Position numbers and translations under genes: made by a program | Assembly (NCBI RefSeq): GCF_016801865.2 | Contig: NC_068939.1 | Location: forward strand, 87,391,881 to 87,455,880 | From: Culex pipiens pallens | Taxonomy: Eukaryota > Arthropoda > Insecta > Diptera > Culicidae | DNA: 64,000 nucleotides | Direction: 5' to 3' | In this document: in pieces, positions 33,339-45,275 of the stretch | Layout: the number at the start of each line of letters is the position of its first letter | Position numbering within the stretch: the stretch's first letter is position 1 | The notes under the pieces: model-generated | Database searches by the model: none | Told to the model about the DNA's origin: nothing | What the model saw: the letters and a program-made list of their open reading frames with translations, nothing else

Positions 33339-33967
33339 CAAGGGTCCTGATTTTCGGTTCAATGAACAGAAACCTCTCACTCATCGCCTATCCATTCGTC
33401 GCCTATTCCAACCCGCAAGCATTCATGAGCGAATGATACTCGCAAGCAGCTAGCGAGTGGCTCGAACTGTTCACTCAGCGAACGAATACATCGTGAAAAT
33501 ATTTGCCTTCTCCGTCGCTCGACGACACTCACACACTAACATGCTCAGCGAAGAGCCATTCTCACAAAATGCCAGCGCGGCATTCTTTTTGTCTTCACGC
33601 CCTCAGTTTGCCATCAATTTGATTTTTTCTTGGTGGAAGTTTCTTTGAATGATGTCTATAATGTTATGAAATCAAAATAAATGCACAATTTAATTGATAA
33701 AATTGATTTTAGGCAACCCAAATCAATGAGTATAACGCAGCGCATCAGTCGAGAAATGTTTTCAGTTAAGAGTGATCGGAGACGATTGGCCTGACTGAAC
33801 CGTTCGGAGTCTGAGCCGATCAGAGAGAGAGAAGAGTAGAAAAGAGAGTGTTCGGGAGCGAATGGTGATAGAGTGACAAACGGTAGGAATTCATCCGGGC
33901 AGTATCGCGTTGCCTGCTATTTGTGCTCGCGAATGGAGTGGTTGATTTTGAGTAATCAGGACCCTTG
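33339..33967. mobile_element. hAT-like element with CAAGGGTCCTGATT ends
   Basis: The ends CAAGGGTCCTGATT and AATCAGGACCCTTG are flanked by TAGAAATC on both sides (33331-33338 and 33968-33975). The 629-bp interior is GC-richer, with serine/arginine-like codon noise, CGCTCG/CGAGCG-type inverted stretches and a GAGAGAGAGAAGAG tract at about 33823. No transposase. The 8-bp duplication and ends fit the hAT superfamily. Confidence 0.85.
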
Positions 33968-33975
33968 TAGAAATC

Positions 33976-34704
33976 AAATCAACTGACAACACTTTGAATT
34001 GCATTTTCCTGCATAAAAAAAACATATCTCTCGTTTTTTTTTAAATGGTCCTATAAACAAAATTTTCACATTTTGCTTTTTGGGTGTTTTTGAATACCCC
34101 TTACTCAAAGCGGTTCTGAAAACACCCAAAAATCAAAAAAAAAATGTTTGTAGGACCTTTTCAAATAAAACTCTAGATATTTAGCATGCCAGGGCTCGAT
34201 CAAAAAAGTTAAAGTTTTTGTATAATTCCAATGTACAGTACTGCAAAAAGCTTTTTCCCGCGAAAAAAAATCGTCGGTGCTTAGATTTTTTAAAAATTTA
34301 TGACTGGTATAGAATGCATTTAAAAAAAAAGTGTTTGCATTGAAATGTTGAAAGTATACCTAGTAATTTTATGCTACGCTAAATTGATTTTTAAATATGA
34401 GATGACGGCCAAAATTGCGGTGAAGAAATATTTACAAAAAAAAAATCATTTAATAATGTAAAAAGCAATCAACTTTTATAATTGAACTAAATTCAGGACG
34501 CAGAATACGAATTTGATGTTATAGAAAATTAAATAAAAAAAACCTAAATTTGTTTTTTTTTGTTCATGTTTTGATTTTGTACAATCCTTCGGATAATCAA
34601 ACTTCGGCTAATCGAAACTTTGGATATTGGAGGCTTCAGATAAAGCGTCATCCATAAAGTATGTCACGCTAAAATCTGCTAAAATTTCAATCTTGTAACA
34701 ATAT
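33976..34704. other. AT-rich unique DNA
   Basis: An inverted pair GGTTTTTGGGTG-like/CACCCAAAAA lies near 34075-34130. ATCCTTCGGATAATCAAAC at about 34584 resembles a pogo-type MITE end. No gene is visible. Confidence 0.3.
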
Positions 34705-34708
34705 TATA

Positions 34709-36053
34709 GGGTAATTCTCCGCCAACTCACACAGCAGTTGCCCCGATCCCTCATCGATTTGCGTGAAACTTTGTTCTAAGGGGTAACTTTTGTCCCTGAT
34801 CACGAATCTGAGGTCCGTTTTTTGATACCTCGTGACGGAGGGGCGGTACGACCCCTTCCATTTTTGAACATGCGAAAAAAGAGGTGTTTTTCAAAAATTT
34901 GCAGCCTGAAACGGTGATGAGATAGAAATTTGGTGTCAAAGGGACTTTTATATAAAATTAGACGCCCGATTTGATGGCGTACTCAGAATTCCGAAAAAAC
35001 GTATTTTTCATCGAAAAAAACACTAAAAAAGTTTTAAAAATTCTCCCATTTTCCGTTACTCGACTCTAAAAAATGTTGGAACATGTCATTTTATGGGAAA
35101 TTTAATGTACTTTTCGAATCTACATTGACCCAGAAGGGTCATTTTTTCATTTAGAACAAAATTTTTCATTTTAAAATTACGTGTTTTTCTAACTTTGCAG
35201 GGTTATTTTTTAGAGTGTAGCAATGTTCTACAAAGTTGTAGAGCAGACAATTACAAAAATTTTGATATATAGACTTAAGGGGTTTGCTTATAATCATCAC
35301 GAGTTATCGCGATTTTACGAAAAAAAGTTTTGAAAATGTTGGTCGTCATCGATCATGGCCGTTCATGGACACCCGCGACAGACACGGACGACAAAACAAA
35401 GAGAAACGCAAAAAGTAACTTAAAAAAAAATCGTAAAATCGCGTTAACTCGTGATGTTTATAAGCAAACCCCTTATGTATACATATTAAAACTTTTGTAA
35501 TTGTCTGCTCTACAACTTTGTAGAACATTGTTACACTCTAAAAAATAACCCTGCAAAGTTAGAAAAAACACGAAATTTAAAAATGAAAATTTTTGTTCTA
35601 AATGAAAAAATGACCCTTCTGGGTCAATGTAGATTCGAAAAGTAAATTAAATTTCCCATAAAATGACATGTTCCAAATTTTTTTACAGTCGAGTAACGGA
35701 AAATGGGAGAATTTTGAAAACTTTTTTAGTGTTTTTTTCGATGAAAAATACGTTTTCTCCGAATTTTGAGCTCGCCATCAAATCGGGCGTCCAATTTTAC
35801 ATAAAAAATCCCTTTGACACCAAATTTCTATCTCATCACCGTTTCAGGCTGCAAATTATTGAAAAACACCTCTTTTTTCGCATGTTCAAAAATGGAAGGG
35901 GTCGTACCGCCCCTCCGTCACGAGATATCAAAAAACGGACCTCGAATTCGTGATCAGGGACAAAAGTTACCCCTTAGTACAAAGTTTCACGCAAATCGAA
36001 GAGGGGCCGGGGCAACTTTTCCCGATTTCGTGTGAGTTGGTAGAGAATTACCC
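34709..36053. mobile_element. Foldback family A, complete copy (1345 bp)
   Basis: It starts GGGTAATTCTCCGCCAACTC, ends GAGTTGGTAGAGAATTACCC and has TATA on both sides (34705-34708, 36054-36057). The arms are about 620 bp each and highly similar, around a centre CCGTTCATGGACACCCGCG near 35370. No protein of credible length is encoded. This is the reference copy for the family. Confidence 0.92.
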
Positions 36054-36057
36054 TATA

Positions 36058-37921
36058 ACAATATAACAGCTCATTAATGGTTTTGGTTGATATTAATTTT
36101 GTAATAACATTTTTATCAGAAATTTAAGAAAATTTCACGATAGTTTCATTTTTCCGACATCGAAAATCTGACGCATATTCAGAACATATTTTAATGCAGT
36201 GTAAAGAAAGCGAGCACATTTGCTGGATTAAAAAAATCTTATTTATTCATTCATGGATTAATATTCTTCGTACAACAATAACCACCATACCTGTTCACAA
36301 ATTTCCAATATTGTTGACAAAAGTTGCGATAGAATGTACGTACACTACACAAAAACCCCCCCGACACAAGAAACCACACCTGTTTTTGCTGCAATTCTGA
36401 ACTTCTAATGGGTTTTCAATATTTTCATTATTTATAACAAAGAATATTTTTTCCTCGCCCCATCCTCCTCCACCTTCAGTGTGTTGCGCCGACATTTCCC
36501 TGTTTTTCCACGTAGCGCCGAGATTGCTTCATCCTTTAATTTTGATGGTCCTTGGCTTCCCCAACCCGTATCCGAAAAAGCTCGCACTGCACACACAAGA
36601 AGACACAAAAGGTTTTTCCGGAACCATGAGAGGAGGGGCGGAGAGGTCAGGAAAAGTGTGAAAAGGGACACACAGAGCGCGCACCAGCACCAGCACAAAA
36701 GCGCCCGAGCCCGAGAGTTTGCTCAAGGATTTGCTCCACAAAACCAAAGTGCCGTGCCTTGTCGTGCTGAGCTCTTGTGAGGTAGTGTAGTTGTGTGTGT
36801 GTTTGCAAGTGTGAGCATGTCCCAGAACGATTAAGATTGCATCAAATATGCATTTGCGGGAGGGCCGAAAAGAGGTGGTGGGGGGATCGCCCGAGGACGG
36901 GTTTTCCCACCTGTAATTTAATTGTAATAAACGTTCCAGCCAGCAGGGGTTGGACCATTTCTTGGCTGTGTCCTTTTCTGCGCCCCAACACCTTCTGCTG
37001 GCCGCCCGTAATGAGTGTGAAAATGCGAAGGAGAGGAAATCTTGGTTAAGAAGTGATTTTTGCTGTATTTAGCGCCAAGTGGGTGCTGATGGGTGCTAAT
37101 TTGGGCACCGGATAATTGATCAGGCGGCATTAATTGGTTTGCTTTCCGCAGTATTGTCGTGCGATAGAGCAGATTTTTTTCCTGATGTGTGCAAAATTAT
37201 TTATTGGTTTATTTGATTTGACAAACAGCGCAATTATTCGAAACATAAATGATTAAATAATAAAGAAACAGATCAGTGGTTTGTAAAAAGTGAAAGCCAT
37301 TTTAGACTTTTGAAAGAGTCTATAATATTGTGTTTTTCAATCTCAATTCTAATGAAGATTTCAATTTTTTCCTGTGATTTTTTGCTTTAAGATCAGTTAT
37401 GTCATACAAACTTCATAGGTACAAACTTCAACGCTCAACAGCGATCCCACAAACCTTTACCGTTTGGCTCAAAATTGATAACGATACTCATTTGAACTTT
37501 AATATAATACCAAGTCTTTTAATAATATATAAAACTTTATAGAAACTGTTGAAAAAACAAGACATTTTACATATCACTGCACAAAATTCTTAACAATCTT
37601 TTGAATCGATCTGAATAAGCCAAATTTTTGTAAAATTTTTAAAAAATTTCAGTTATTGTTCTGTATTAAATTAATCCACCACTTTCAAAACCAAATCCCA
37701 ACATCTTGACCAAAATGTGTGTTATTATTTTTTTCGGTAAAAACGGAACAACATATTTAAAAAAAAAATCTTGGGATTTGGGAATTCCCGGTTTCAGTTA
37801 ACTTTTCCGGGAAATCAGATGGACGCACTAGTTTCACTCTTTTAAAATTTTACCTTTTTATCACATGAAATGGAATTGTGCAAAGATCATTTGAGACTTA
37901 TTTTTTTATGTGTGTAAGATT
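36058..37921. other. Unique DNA with a GC-rich block
   Basis: The block 36440-37150 is GC-rich and full of mutually overlapping short frames on both strands, the mark of non-coding GC-rich DNA rather than one gene. From 37150 it becomes AT-rich. Possibly an enhancer or exon-poor intron; not demonstrable. Confidence 0.35.
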
Positions 37922-38368
37922 CCCGGGCAGACGGTAATAACAAACTTCATGCCATTTCAATAACAAATACTGTTAAAATAACAGAAAGTGTTATGGAATC
38001 TTCTTGAAAAATCCATTTTTGCATAACAGTTTAATAACAGTTTATGTTATCATAACAAAATTTGTTATTGGTCTGATATTGGTTGAAAGCCAAAACAACT
38101 TTGGAATAACATTTTTCGTTATGGAAGAATACCTCCATTTGTTATTAGGATGATCGTATTAGTTGTTAAAATAACAAAAAATAATAACAAAGATTTGTTC
38201 GAAGAATAACTTAAAATGTTATTAGTCTGTTATTACAATAACAATCCAATAACAAAAAAATCAAAACGGCGAATAACAAATCTTGTTATAAATAACATAA
38301 AATGTTATTGGCCTAGTATTTTCAAATATCAAAAAATGTTATTCCCAAGTTATTTCCGTCTGCTCGGG
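37922..38368. mobile_element. MITE of AATAACAAA repeats with CCCGGGCAGACGG ends
   Basis: The ends are CCCGGGCAGACGGTAATAAC and GTTATTTCCGTCTGCTCGGG. The 447-bp interior is made of dispersed ATAACA/TGTTAT motifs in both orientations. No coding sequence. Target duplication is unclear. Confidence 0.8.
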
Positions 38369-39239
38369 TTTACAAAAGGTTATCTTTTGAGCTATGGCAT
38401 GAAATGCTCAAAATTGGTTTGCTCAAATGAGGATTTTATGAAAATATAGTATTTTTTTTGCAAAATGGTAAAAAAACATTTTTGCCTTCATCCAGAGATT
38501 GAAAATCAAATTTATTACAGAAAAGTATCATACATTTTTTATAAAGTGCATCGTTTTCAAGTTATATCCACCATAAGTGTTTTTTTTCGTTTGAATGGCG
38601 CCTTATGTTAAACTGTAAAAGTTATAATCAATGTTAACAGTTTTTAAAATATATATTATATTTTCGAAAAGTTTTTTTTACCTCGGAATTTGCCAAAAAC
38701 ACATTGAATATTGGACCCATGGTTGCCTTTGGAGCAATTCCAGCTCAAATCAGGAATTTTTCTGATACTTTTATACCCGACCCACTGCGATTTCAATGAA
38801 ACTTTGTAGACATGTTGTCTAAGGCTTATATAAGCCAATTTTGGGGTCAGTTGCACTCGAAAATGACATTTGAGAGTTGCGTAAGTTACTTTAATATTTT
38901 TGTAAAACGTAATTTAAAAATAACTGTATCTAGAACGAACGGGCTTTCTGAAAAATGACACTGAAAGAAAAGTACACGCCAGTTCTATGAGATTTTTAGC
39001 TTTTTAAGCTCCGAAGTTAATTTTTAAGGGGTTGTCACCTGGACGAGTTTTTGGTTAAAATATTTACGAGACTGAAAAATCAAGTCTGTCATATAGAAAT
39101 GGCCAGAAAATGGACAAAACCCATGTTTTTTCAACATTTATATTTTTTAAACCGCTGTATCTTCACATTGATTGGACTTAGAACAATGGTCAATATGGAG
39201 ACTTTAATGTAAAATTGTCTAGAGAACGGGTTCATACAA
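38369..39239. other. AT-rich DNA, no gene recognised
   Basis: Sequence style resembles foldback arms, but no matching arm was found. No long open frame. Confidence 0.3.
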
Positions 39240-39376
39240 CAGTACTCGATTATCCGAAGCCTCGATTTTCCAAAAAATCGATTATCCGAAGTTCGATTAT
39301 TTCTTTTCGATTTTTTTTTATTCGATTATCCAAAATGAAATTTTTCCGAGGTTTTCGGATAATCGAGTCTGGACTG
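39240..39376. mobile_element. Pogo/Tigger-like MITE
   Basis: CAGTACTCGATTATCCGAAG at the left and CGGATAATCGAGTCTGGACTG at the right form inverted ends, with TA after the right end. CAGT/ACTG ends plus ATTATCCGAA resemble pogo-type termini. The left end lacks four bases present on the right. Confidence 0.55.
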
Positions 39377-39535
39377 TATCGGTTTTTGAAAATTTGGACA
39401 TTTAGATCACTTTAAAAAAAACAGTTTAAGTAAAAGATTTTCGATTTTTTTTTTAGAGACATGCCATCCTGCATTTTTCGTGAGTCTTTTTGATACATCT
39501 TGGGCTATATGCTCAAAAAATTAGCTATATACTCA
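39377..39535. other. Short AT-rich spacer
   Basis: Sequence TATGCTCAAAAAATTAGC is followed by an imperfect duplicate. Nothing else recognised. Confidence 0.3.
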
Positions 39536-39706
39536 AAAAAGCGATAACTAGTGATGAAACAAGCAAATCCCTCAAGCTTATATAACTTTTTTTTTTGAAA
39601 TTGTTTGTTCTACAACTTTGTTGACAATTTTTACGCTCTAAAAAATAACCCTGCAAAGAAACAATAAAAAACACGAAAATTTATAATGAAAATTTTTGTT
39701 CTAAGT

Positions 39707-41305
39707 GAGTTTTATTTTTTGTATTTTTTTATTTGGCTCAAAATTTGTGGGGGCCTTCCCTATGACCAAAGAAGCTATTTTGTGTCATTGGTTCACCCAT
39801 ACAAGTCTCCATACAATTTTGGCTGCTGTCCATACAAAAATGGTTTGTAAATATTCAAACAGCTGTAACTTATGAGTGAATTTTCTGATCAATTTGGTGT
39901 CTTCGGCAAAGTTGTAGGTATTGTTGAGGACTATTGAGAAAAAATAGGTACATGGAAAAACAAATTTGCAGATTTTTTAATCAACTTTTTTTTTACTGAA
40001 ACTCAATTTCCCAAAATACGTACCGTACCATAAGAAAATGGTGGGTTGTTTTGGTGAGACTTCAATTTTCGTGTTTCTTTTTCTTAAAGCGGTTCTATCT
40101 CAGCAACCCGAGGTCCAATCTTCAATGTCTCTTAGACAATTTTATAGCAAATTTTCTGAACTTTTCAAAAAAAATATTTTTAGAAGTGGTCACTCATGGT
40201 CACTATTTTTAAAAACCGAAAAACTGCAAATATTTCGCTAAAATCAAACTTTCGGTGGCTATATCTTGAAAACGGAGCCCTTTATGAAAAAATCTTTAAA
40301 GTGGTTTTCGATTGCAAATTCAATTTTGCATTTAAAAATAATGTCAAATTTGTTTTTGCATGAAATTTAGATTTTTTCCAAAAATCATTATTTTTTTCAA
40401 AAATTCATAACTCGGCGGCAGGTTTTTTGACCATGTTTCTCTATGGCTCAAAAGTTGCGGATTTTTGTCCCCTAAAACATATCAAAAAATCTCGAAAATC
40501 AAAAAAATCGTATTTTGGGAAATTGAGCTTTAGTGAAAAAAAGTTGATTTTTCCGTGTACCTTTTTTTTCTCAATAGTCCTCATTAATACAACTTTGCCG
40601 AAGACACCAAATTAATCAGAAAATTCACTCATAAGTTACAGCTGTTTGAATATTTACATATCATTAATACGGGAGGGAATGACCCATAGGCAGGGATGGA
40701 ATAATCGCAAAAAGATCTTTTTCGCCAGCGAACTTTCTTCACCCGCGAAAGAGAGAGGAGGCAAATCACGCAAAAGAAAATCGCTCTCGAACTTCTCCAA
40801 AAAATCAATCTGCTGATGATTTTTTGTTAATTTCCTTGTCAGCTCCACTTAATAATATTTATTTCACTTTGTTTACACTTATTGCCCATCTACAAAATGT
40901 GACAGGTCATTTTTCGACGTGTGACGTTACACTTGCAAGTGTAGTGGTGAAAAAGATGTTTCGCCGAATAATCAAGATGATGATTTTTTTAGATTAATTT
41001 TACCGATCATTCGTGTGCGAGAGAGGAGAGCCATGCTCCATTCGGATTTTTTCTCTTGATGAACGTCCAATGATTTTCTTTTGATGATGATTATTCCATC
41101 GCTGCCCATAGGGTTAAAGTTCCCACAATAAAATCAACAACATATCATTTTTGTATGGACAGCAGCCAAAATTGTATGGAGACTTGTATGGGTGAACCAA
41201 TGACACAAAATAGCTTCTTTGGTCATAGGGAAGGCCTCCACAAAGTTTGAGCCAAATCAAAAAATACAAATAAAATCCATTTCCTGTTTTGGTAGAGAAT
41301 TGCTC
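39707..41305. mobile_element. Foldback family B, copy 2
   Basis: AAGT flanks both sides (39703-39706 and 41306-41309). The right end TTTTGGTAGAGAATTGCTC is intact; the left end keeps only GAG before a deletion. The interior matches 45276-47620. A hAT-like element sits inside at 40691-41104. Confidence 0.82.
40691..41104. mobile_element. hAT-like MITE with CAGSGATGGAATAATC ends
   Basis: The ends CAGGGATGGAATAATC and GATTATTCCATCGCTG are flanked by CCCATAGG on both sides (40683-40690, 41105-41112). 414 bp, non-coding. The 8-bp duplication supports hAT-type insertion. Confidence 0.88.
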
Positions 41306-41440
41306 AAGTGCAAAAAATTACCTCTCTGGGTTATCGCAGATTCAAAAAGTGCATTAAATTTTCTGTAAAATGATATGTGCAAAAGATTTTTACAGTTGAA
41401 TCCAAAAAAAATGAAAATTACGTTTTTTCGGCATTCTGAT

Positions 41441-42008
41441 TGCTAATCTAATCTAATCGAACACAAGCGCAGCCAGTCCGATGAAAGCATCCGGGAAGAA
41501 CTTATGGTTAGATTAAGCCTCAAGTTCCTTCTTGTCATTATTAATGATTGCAGTACTTTCGAGGACCCCCGAAGTGTATTACACTCAATAAAAGCGGCCC
41601 GGCCTACTGCGTTGCATTAACCGCATGAGACAGATTCTATGAACGGATCCCACATTTCATAGAACCATCAGGGGAAGAATAAGAAGCCGGGGACATACCG
41701 TACCAACCGGTTCGAGTTATTTATAGATTATAATGGTGTGTGGTGTGTAGGGGATGGGATTGTTGTATTATATAGTAAATGACCTTGTGACATTATTTCA
41801 CCACTACGGATTAATTCACTCAAGGAGATAAATCCATCGGTGACGTGCGTTTTTGTTCATATTCAAAGTTCATTTACAGTCGAAAAATTTCAAGGAGGCC
41901 GGTCGGGAATCGAACCCTGAACCTTCCGCTTATGAGGCGGGAGCCGTAGCCATTAAGCCACGGGCCGGTCCCCATTTATTCTGAAAGGTTTTTAAGAGGC
42001 TTTTTTCC
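41441..42008 (-). mobile_element. tRNA-derived SINE with GATTA-repeat tail
   Basis: On the minus strand the head has A box TGGCTTAATGG, an anticodon-loop-like CTCATAA and B box GGTTCGATTCC. The 3' end is CGATTAGATTAGATTAG (plus 41441-41456). The host segment TTTTTTCGGCATTCTGATTG before 41441 is repeated (TTTTTTTACGGCATTCTGATTG-like) before 42033, a target duplication of about 20 bp. The body is non-coding and GC-balanced. Confidence 0.8.
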
Positions 42009-42266
42009 CGTTTTTTTACGGCATTCTGATTGCGCCATCAAATCGGGCGTCCAATTTTACATAAAAGTTCATTTAACACTAAATTTCCAAACATTGAAAA
42101 ACACGTCTTTTTCGAATGTAAAAAAAGGGGCCGTATCACCCCACCGTAACGAGATATCGAAAAGTGAAGCTTAAATTCGCGATCAGTGACACAAATTACA
42201 TCTTATATTAAATTTTCACGCAAATCGAACTTTTCCGATTACGTGAGAGTGGGCGGAGAATTACCC

Positions 42267-43911
42267 AATTGATAAACTAGGGTAGAAGTGGTCACAGTCA
42301 TTGAAATGCTTTTTAAGCTTTCAATATGTTTTTGTTTTAACTTTAATTAATCGATTCAAACAATGGTTTTAAATACTTTGAATCTCTTACATTGATAAAA
42401 TGATAAATTAGCCCTAATATTTCACCAATCGACCACTCACACAGACACACTTACATCACCATCTTGCGAGCAAACAACAAGCTACGCGAAAACGGCAAAG
42501 AAAATCTTTCCAATTTTCCGGCGGCTGAGCAACCGTGCCTGTCTCTGTGTACCAAGAGAGCGAGGCGAAGCTAGAAAAAAGAGCCATTTGGTGAGGCTAT
42601 GTAACAGTTTCGGCCCACTCTGACAAGTCGGGCCAAAACAGTGTGAGACGAGCAAACAAGCCTGGAAGCTGGAGCAGACACTCAGTTGAACTAAAAAAAA
42701 TACTTTATTTGAAAAGAGTTAACACAAATTTTAGATTTTTTATTGTTAGGATATTAAGGATAAGGAATCAAAAAAATCAGTCAAGTGATCTATTTAGCAT
42801 TTGACCAAATATTTTCTTTCTAATTTTTTCTGCAACTGAGTGTCGATCAAGTGGAATCGAAGATTTATTCTTTTCCATCGAGGAGCGGCGAGCCGCCGTC
42901 GGAAGATAAATTATTCTATCGAAATCAATGATGATACAACGGGCGCGTTGGTCATCACATTTTTTTGTGTTGCTCGCTAGCCAAGGGATGGAATGTGTGG
43001 GACAATTTGACCTGGCAGTGGGTGGTGGTGGGTGGTTTCAGCTGGTCATTATCGTTGCCCGTTCGAGATGGATTTGAATGGGCGAGTCATTGAACCGCAA
43101 ATGATGATGGGTTTTGGGGTTTTTTTTTTGCATGATAGAGGGTGGCAAATGGAGAAGGAGCCAGAAGAAGGTGTGCGGGATTCTATTTTTATCCAATGTG
43201 GCCGAAATTTCGACAGTCATGGAAAACAAGCTCCGTCCAACGCAGAATGTCGATGAGCTCGCGGATGTTTCGACGAGGGAATCAATTATCTTCCGACCCG
43301 CGCCGCCACCACCGCCGCGCCGGTGGCATTGACCGGTACACGGTGATGTGCCCACGGGTTGTCCGCACAATCGGAGCAAATGTCGCTAATGGCCCGGTGA
43401 GAGTTATGCAATTGGGATTGATTATGTTGTGACTATCTCCTCAACAGTAGTGGTCGTTTCATTATTTGCCAAATGTTTGAAAAATTATTATAATAATTTT
43501 ACTGACACAGTTTTGTTTAGATTTTTCTCACTTTTGGTTTGAATAATTCTCCGATCAAAGACTGACATTGAAATTTTGTTTTTAACATTTTAATGCCAAA
43601 TGAGAAAAAAGGACCTGCACAATTTTTTATCCCTTCGATAATAATTCAAATCAATTCAATTCATGTTTAGTTGTTCTAATAAGACCGATCAAAATATTTT
43701 TCAAAGTTTTTGTCCCTCGACTCCGGCCGAGGTCAAAGAAGGGGGCTGAGGAATTGGGCAAGTATCAAAATTTCCAAAACTATCCAATTTAAAATGAATT
43801 TGTTTTTTCAGCAAATATAAAAAATTAGATTTCTTTGAAAACTTATGATTGCAAAACAACTGGGCAGGTGTTGAATTCATTTTAAACCCCCCCCCATATG
43901 TACATGTACAT
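42267..43911. other. Unique DNA with a GC-rich block, then element debris
   Basis: The block 42430-43440 is GC-richer with overlapping frames on both strands, and CCGCCACCACCGCCGCGCC at about 43303. None has a recognised motif. At 43681-43760 a fragment of the GTTGCAAATATTTT family appears (GTTTTTGTCCCTCGACTCCG). Confidence 0.35.
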
Positions 43912-44588
43912 TAGGGTGGAATAACAAAATCGATTTTCCAGCACAGCAATTTTTCAGTTCCTTTTGGGGTCCTAAACAACTCCCCAAAGTTTTAGAAAGA
44001 TTGGTTAAGTCCTCACATTGCGCAAAGCGATTCAATTTTCCATATAAATTTGTATGGGAAAAAACATTTTTTTGAATTTTGATATTTAAAAAATCCACGT
44101 TTTACGCGATATCAAAACCGGATTCATATTCGGATGCTCTGGAAGGTGCTCTACAACTTTCCCGAAGAGAGTTTGGTGCTAACTTGCTCCTGAAAGAAGA
44201 TACAGCGTCCTCAAAACTCGTCTAAAACGTGATTTTCGAGCAAAAAACACGCTTTAGACGAGTTTTGAACACGCTGTATCATTTTATAGGAGCAAGCTAG
44301 CACCAAACTCTCTTAGGGAAAGTTGTAGAATACATTCCAGATTAACCGAATATGAATCCGGTTTTGATATAGCGTGAAACGTAGATTTTTTAAATACCAA
44401 AATAAAAAAAAGGTTTTTCCCATATAAATTTATATGGAAAATTGAATCGCTTTGCGCAATGTGAGGACTTAACCAATCTTTCTCTAACTTTGGGAAGTTG
44501 TTTAGGACCCCAAAAGGAACTGAAAAATTGCTGTGCTCACTAAATTTGAACAACTTTATTTTTTTCCATACAACCATATTACACCCTA
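43912..44588. mobile_element. hAT-like palindrome D, copy 1
   Basis: It starts TAGGGTGGAATAAC and ends CATATTACACCCTA, with ATGTACAT on both sides (43904-43911, 44589-44596). The arms are about 320 bp, centre near 44235 (GTTTTAGACGAG repeated inversely). The same family occurs at 56607-57285. Confidence 0.88.
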
Positions 44589-44596
44589 ATGTACAT

Positions 44597-45204
44597 ATGT
44601 ACATGAAAAGTCATTTTCGATTGTAAATTTGTGTTTGCATCAAAATATATTTTTTTTAAATTAGTTTGGCGTCATTTTAGATGTTTCCATATTAGATTTG
44701 GTGCCAGATTTTGCACTATCCTAGAATCTAAAATAAAAGATGCCTTTTTAGACCCCCTCTCTGAATCTAGAATCTCTTAATTTTTTTACGAGGATGAAGA
44801 TATTAGTTTTTTGGAATGTAACTTTTGGTTTTAATATGTCAAATAAAATAATCTAGTTTTTTTTATCCTAATCATAACCTACAACGAATCCATAAAAAAG
44901 CTGCCTTAGATGCAAATGAAAGGGGATTAGTTGCCCTTTGAAGCAAAATATTTTGAGGACCGAAAAAACCAGCTAAACAATTGAAAAAGTCGTTTTATAA
45001 CTTAAATTGACGTTTTGACCGAAAATTGATAAAAATTGCCATTTTTGGGACCACCCTAGCACGGTTTATGTCGCCCTTATGGTCAAACAAAAAAAAAATA
45101 CGGGTTCAATTAATCTGGTCAATAGACTAATTTTAATTTTAAATAAACCTGGCTGTTGAAAAGTAGTTTGCTAAGTGGCCTCAGTTTTGACAATTCAACG
45201 GATT
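44597..45204. other. AT-rich DNA with a family-C-like end
   Basis: GACCACCCTAGCACGG followed by CGCCCTTATGGTCAAAC at about 45050-45085 resembles the right inner ends of the element at 48643-50419. The rest is unrecognised. Confidence 0.35.
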
Positions 45205-45275
45205 GCATTTTCGGGTTCTTTGGACAATCTTCCACTAAGAGCAAAATAAAATAAATTGTAAATAATATATATTAT

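Larger units (their letters stand above)
39536..42266. mobile_element. Foldback family A, right half, twice interrupted
   Basis: It begins near the family centre (GCGATAACTAGTGATG) and ends GGCGGAGAATTACCC. It is split by a family-B element (39707-41305, duplication AAGT) and by a minus-strand SINE (41441-42008). The host pieces align in order with the right arm of 34709-36053. The left half is missing. Confidence 0.8.
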
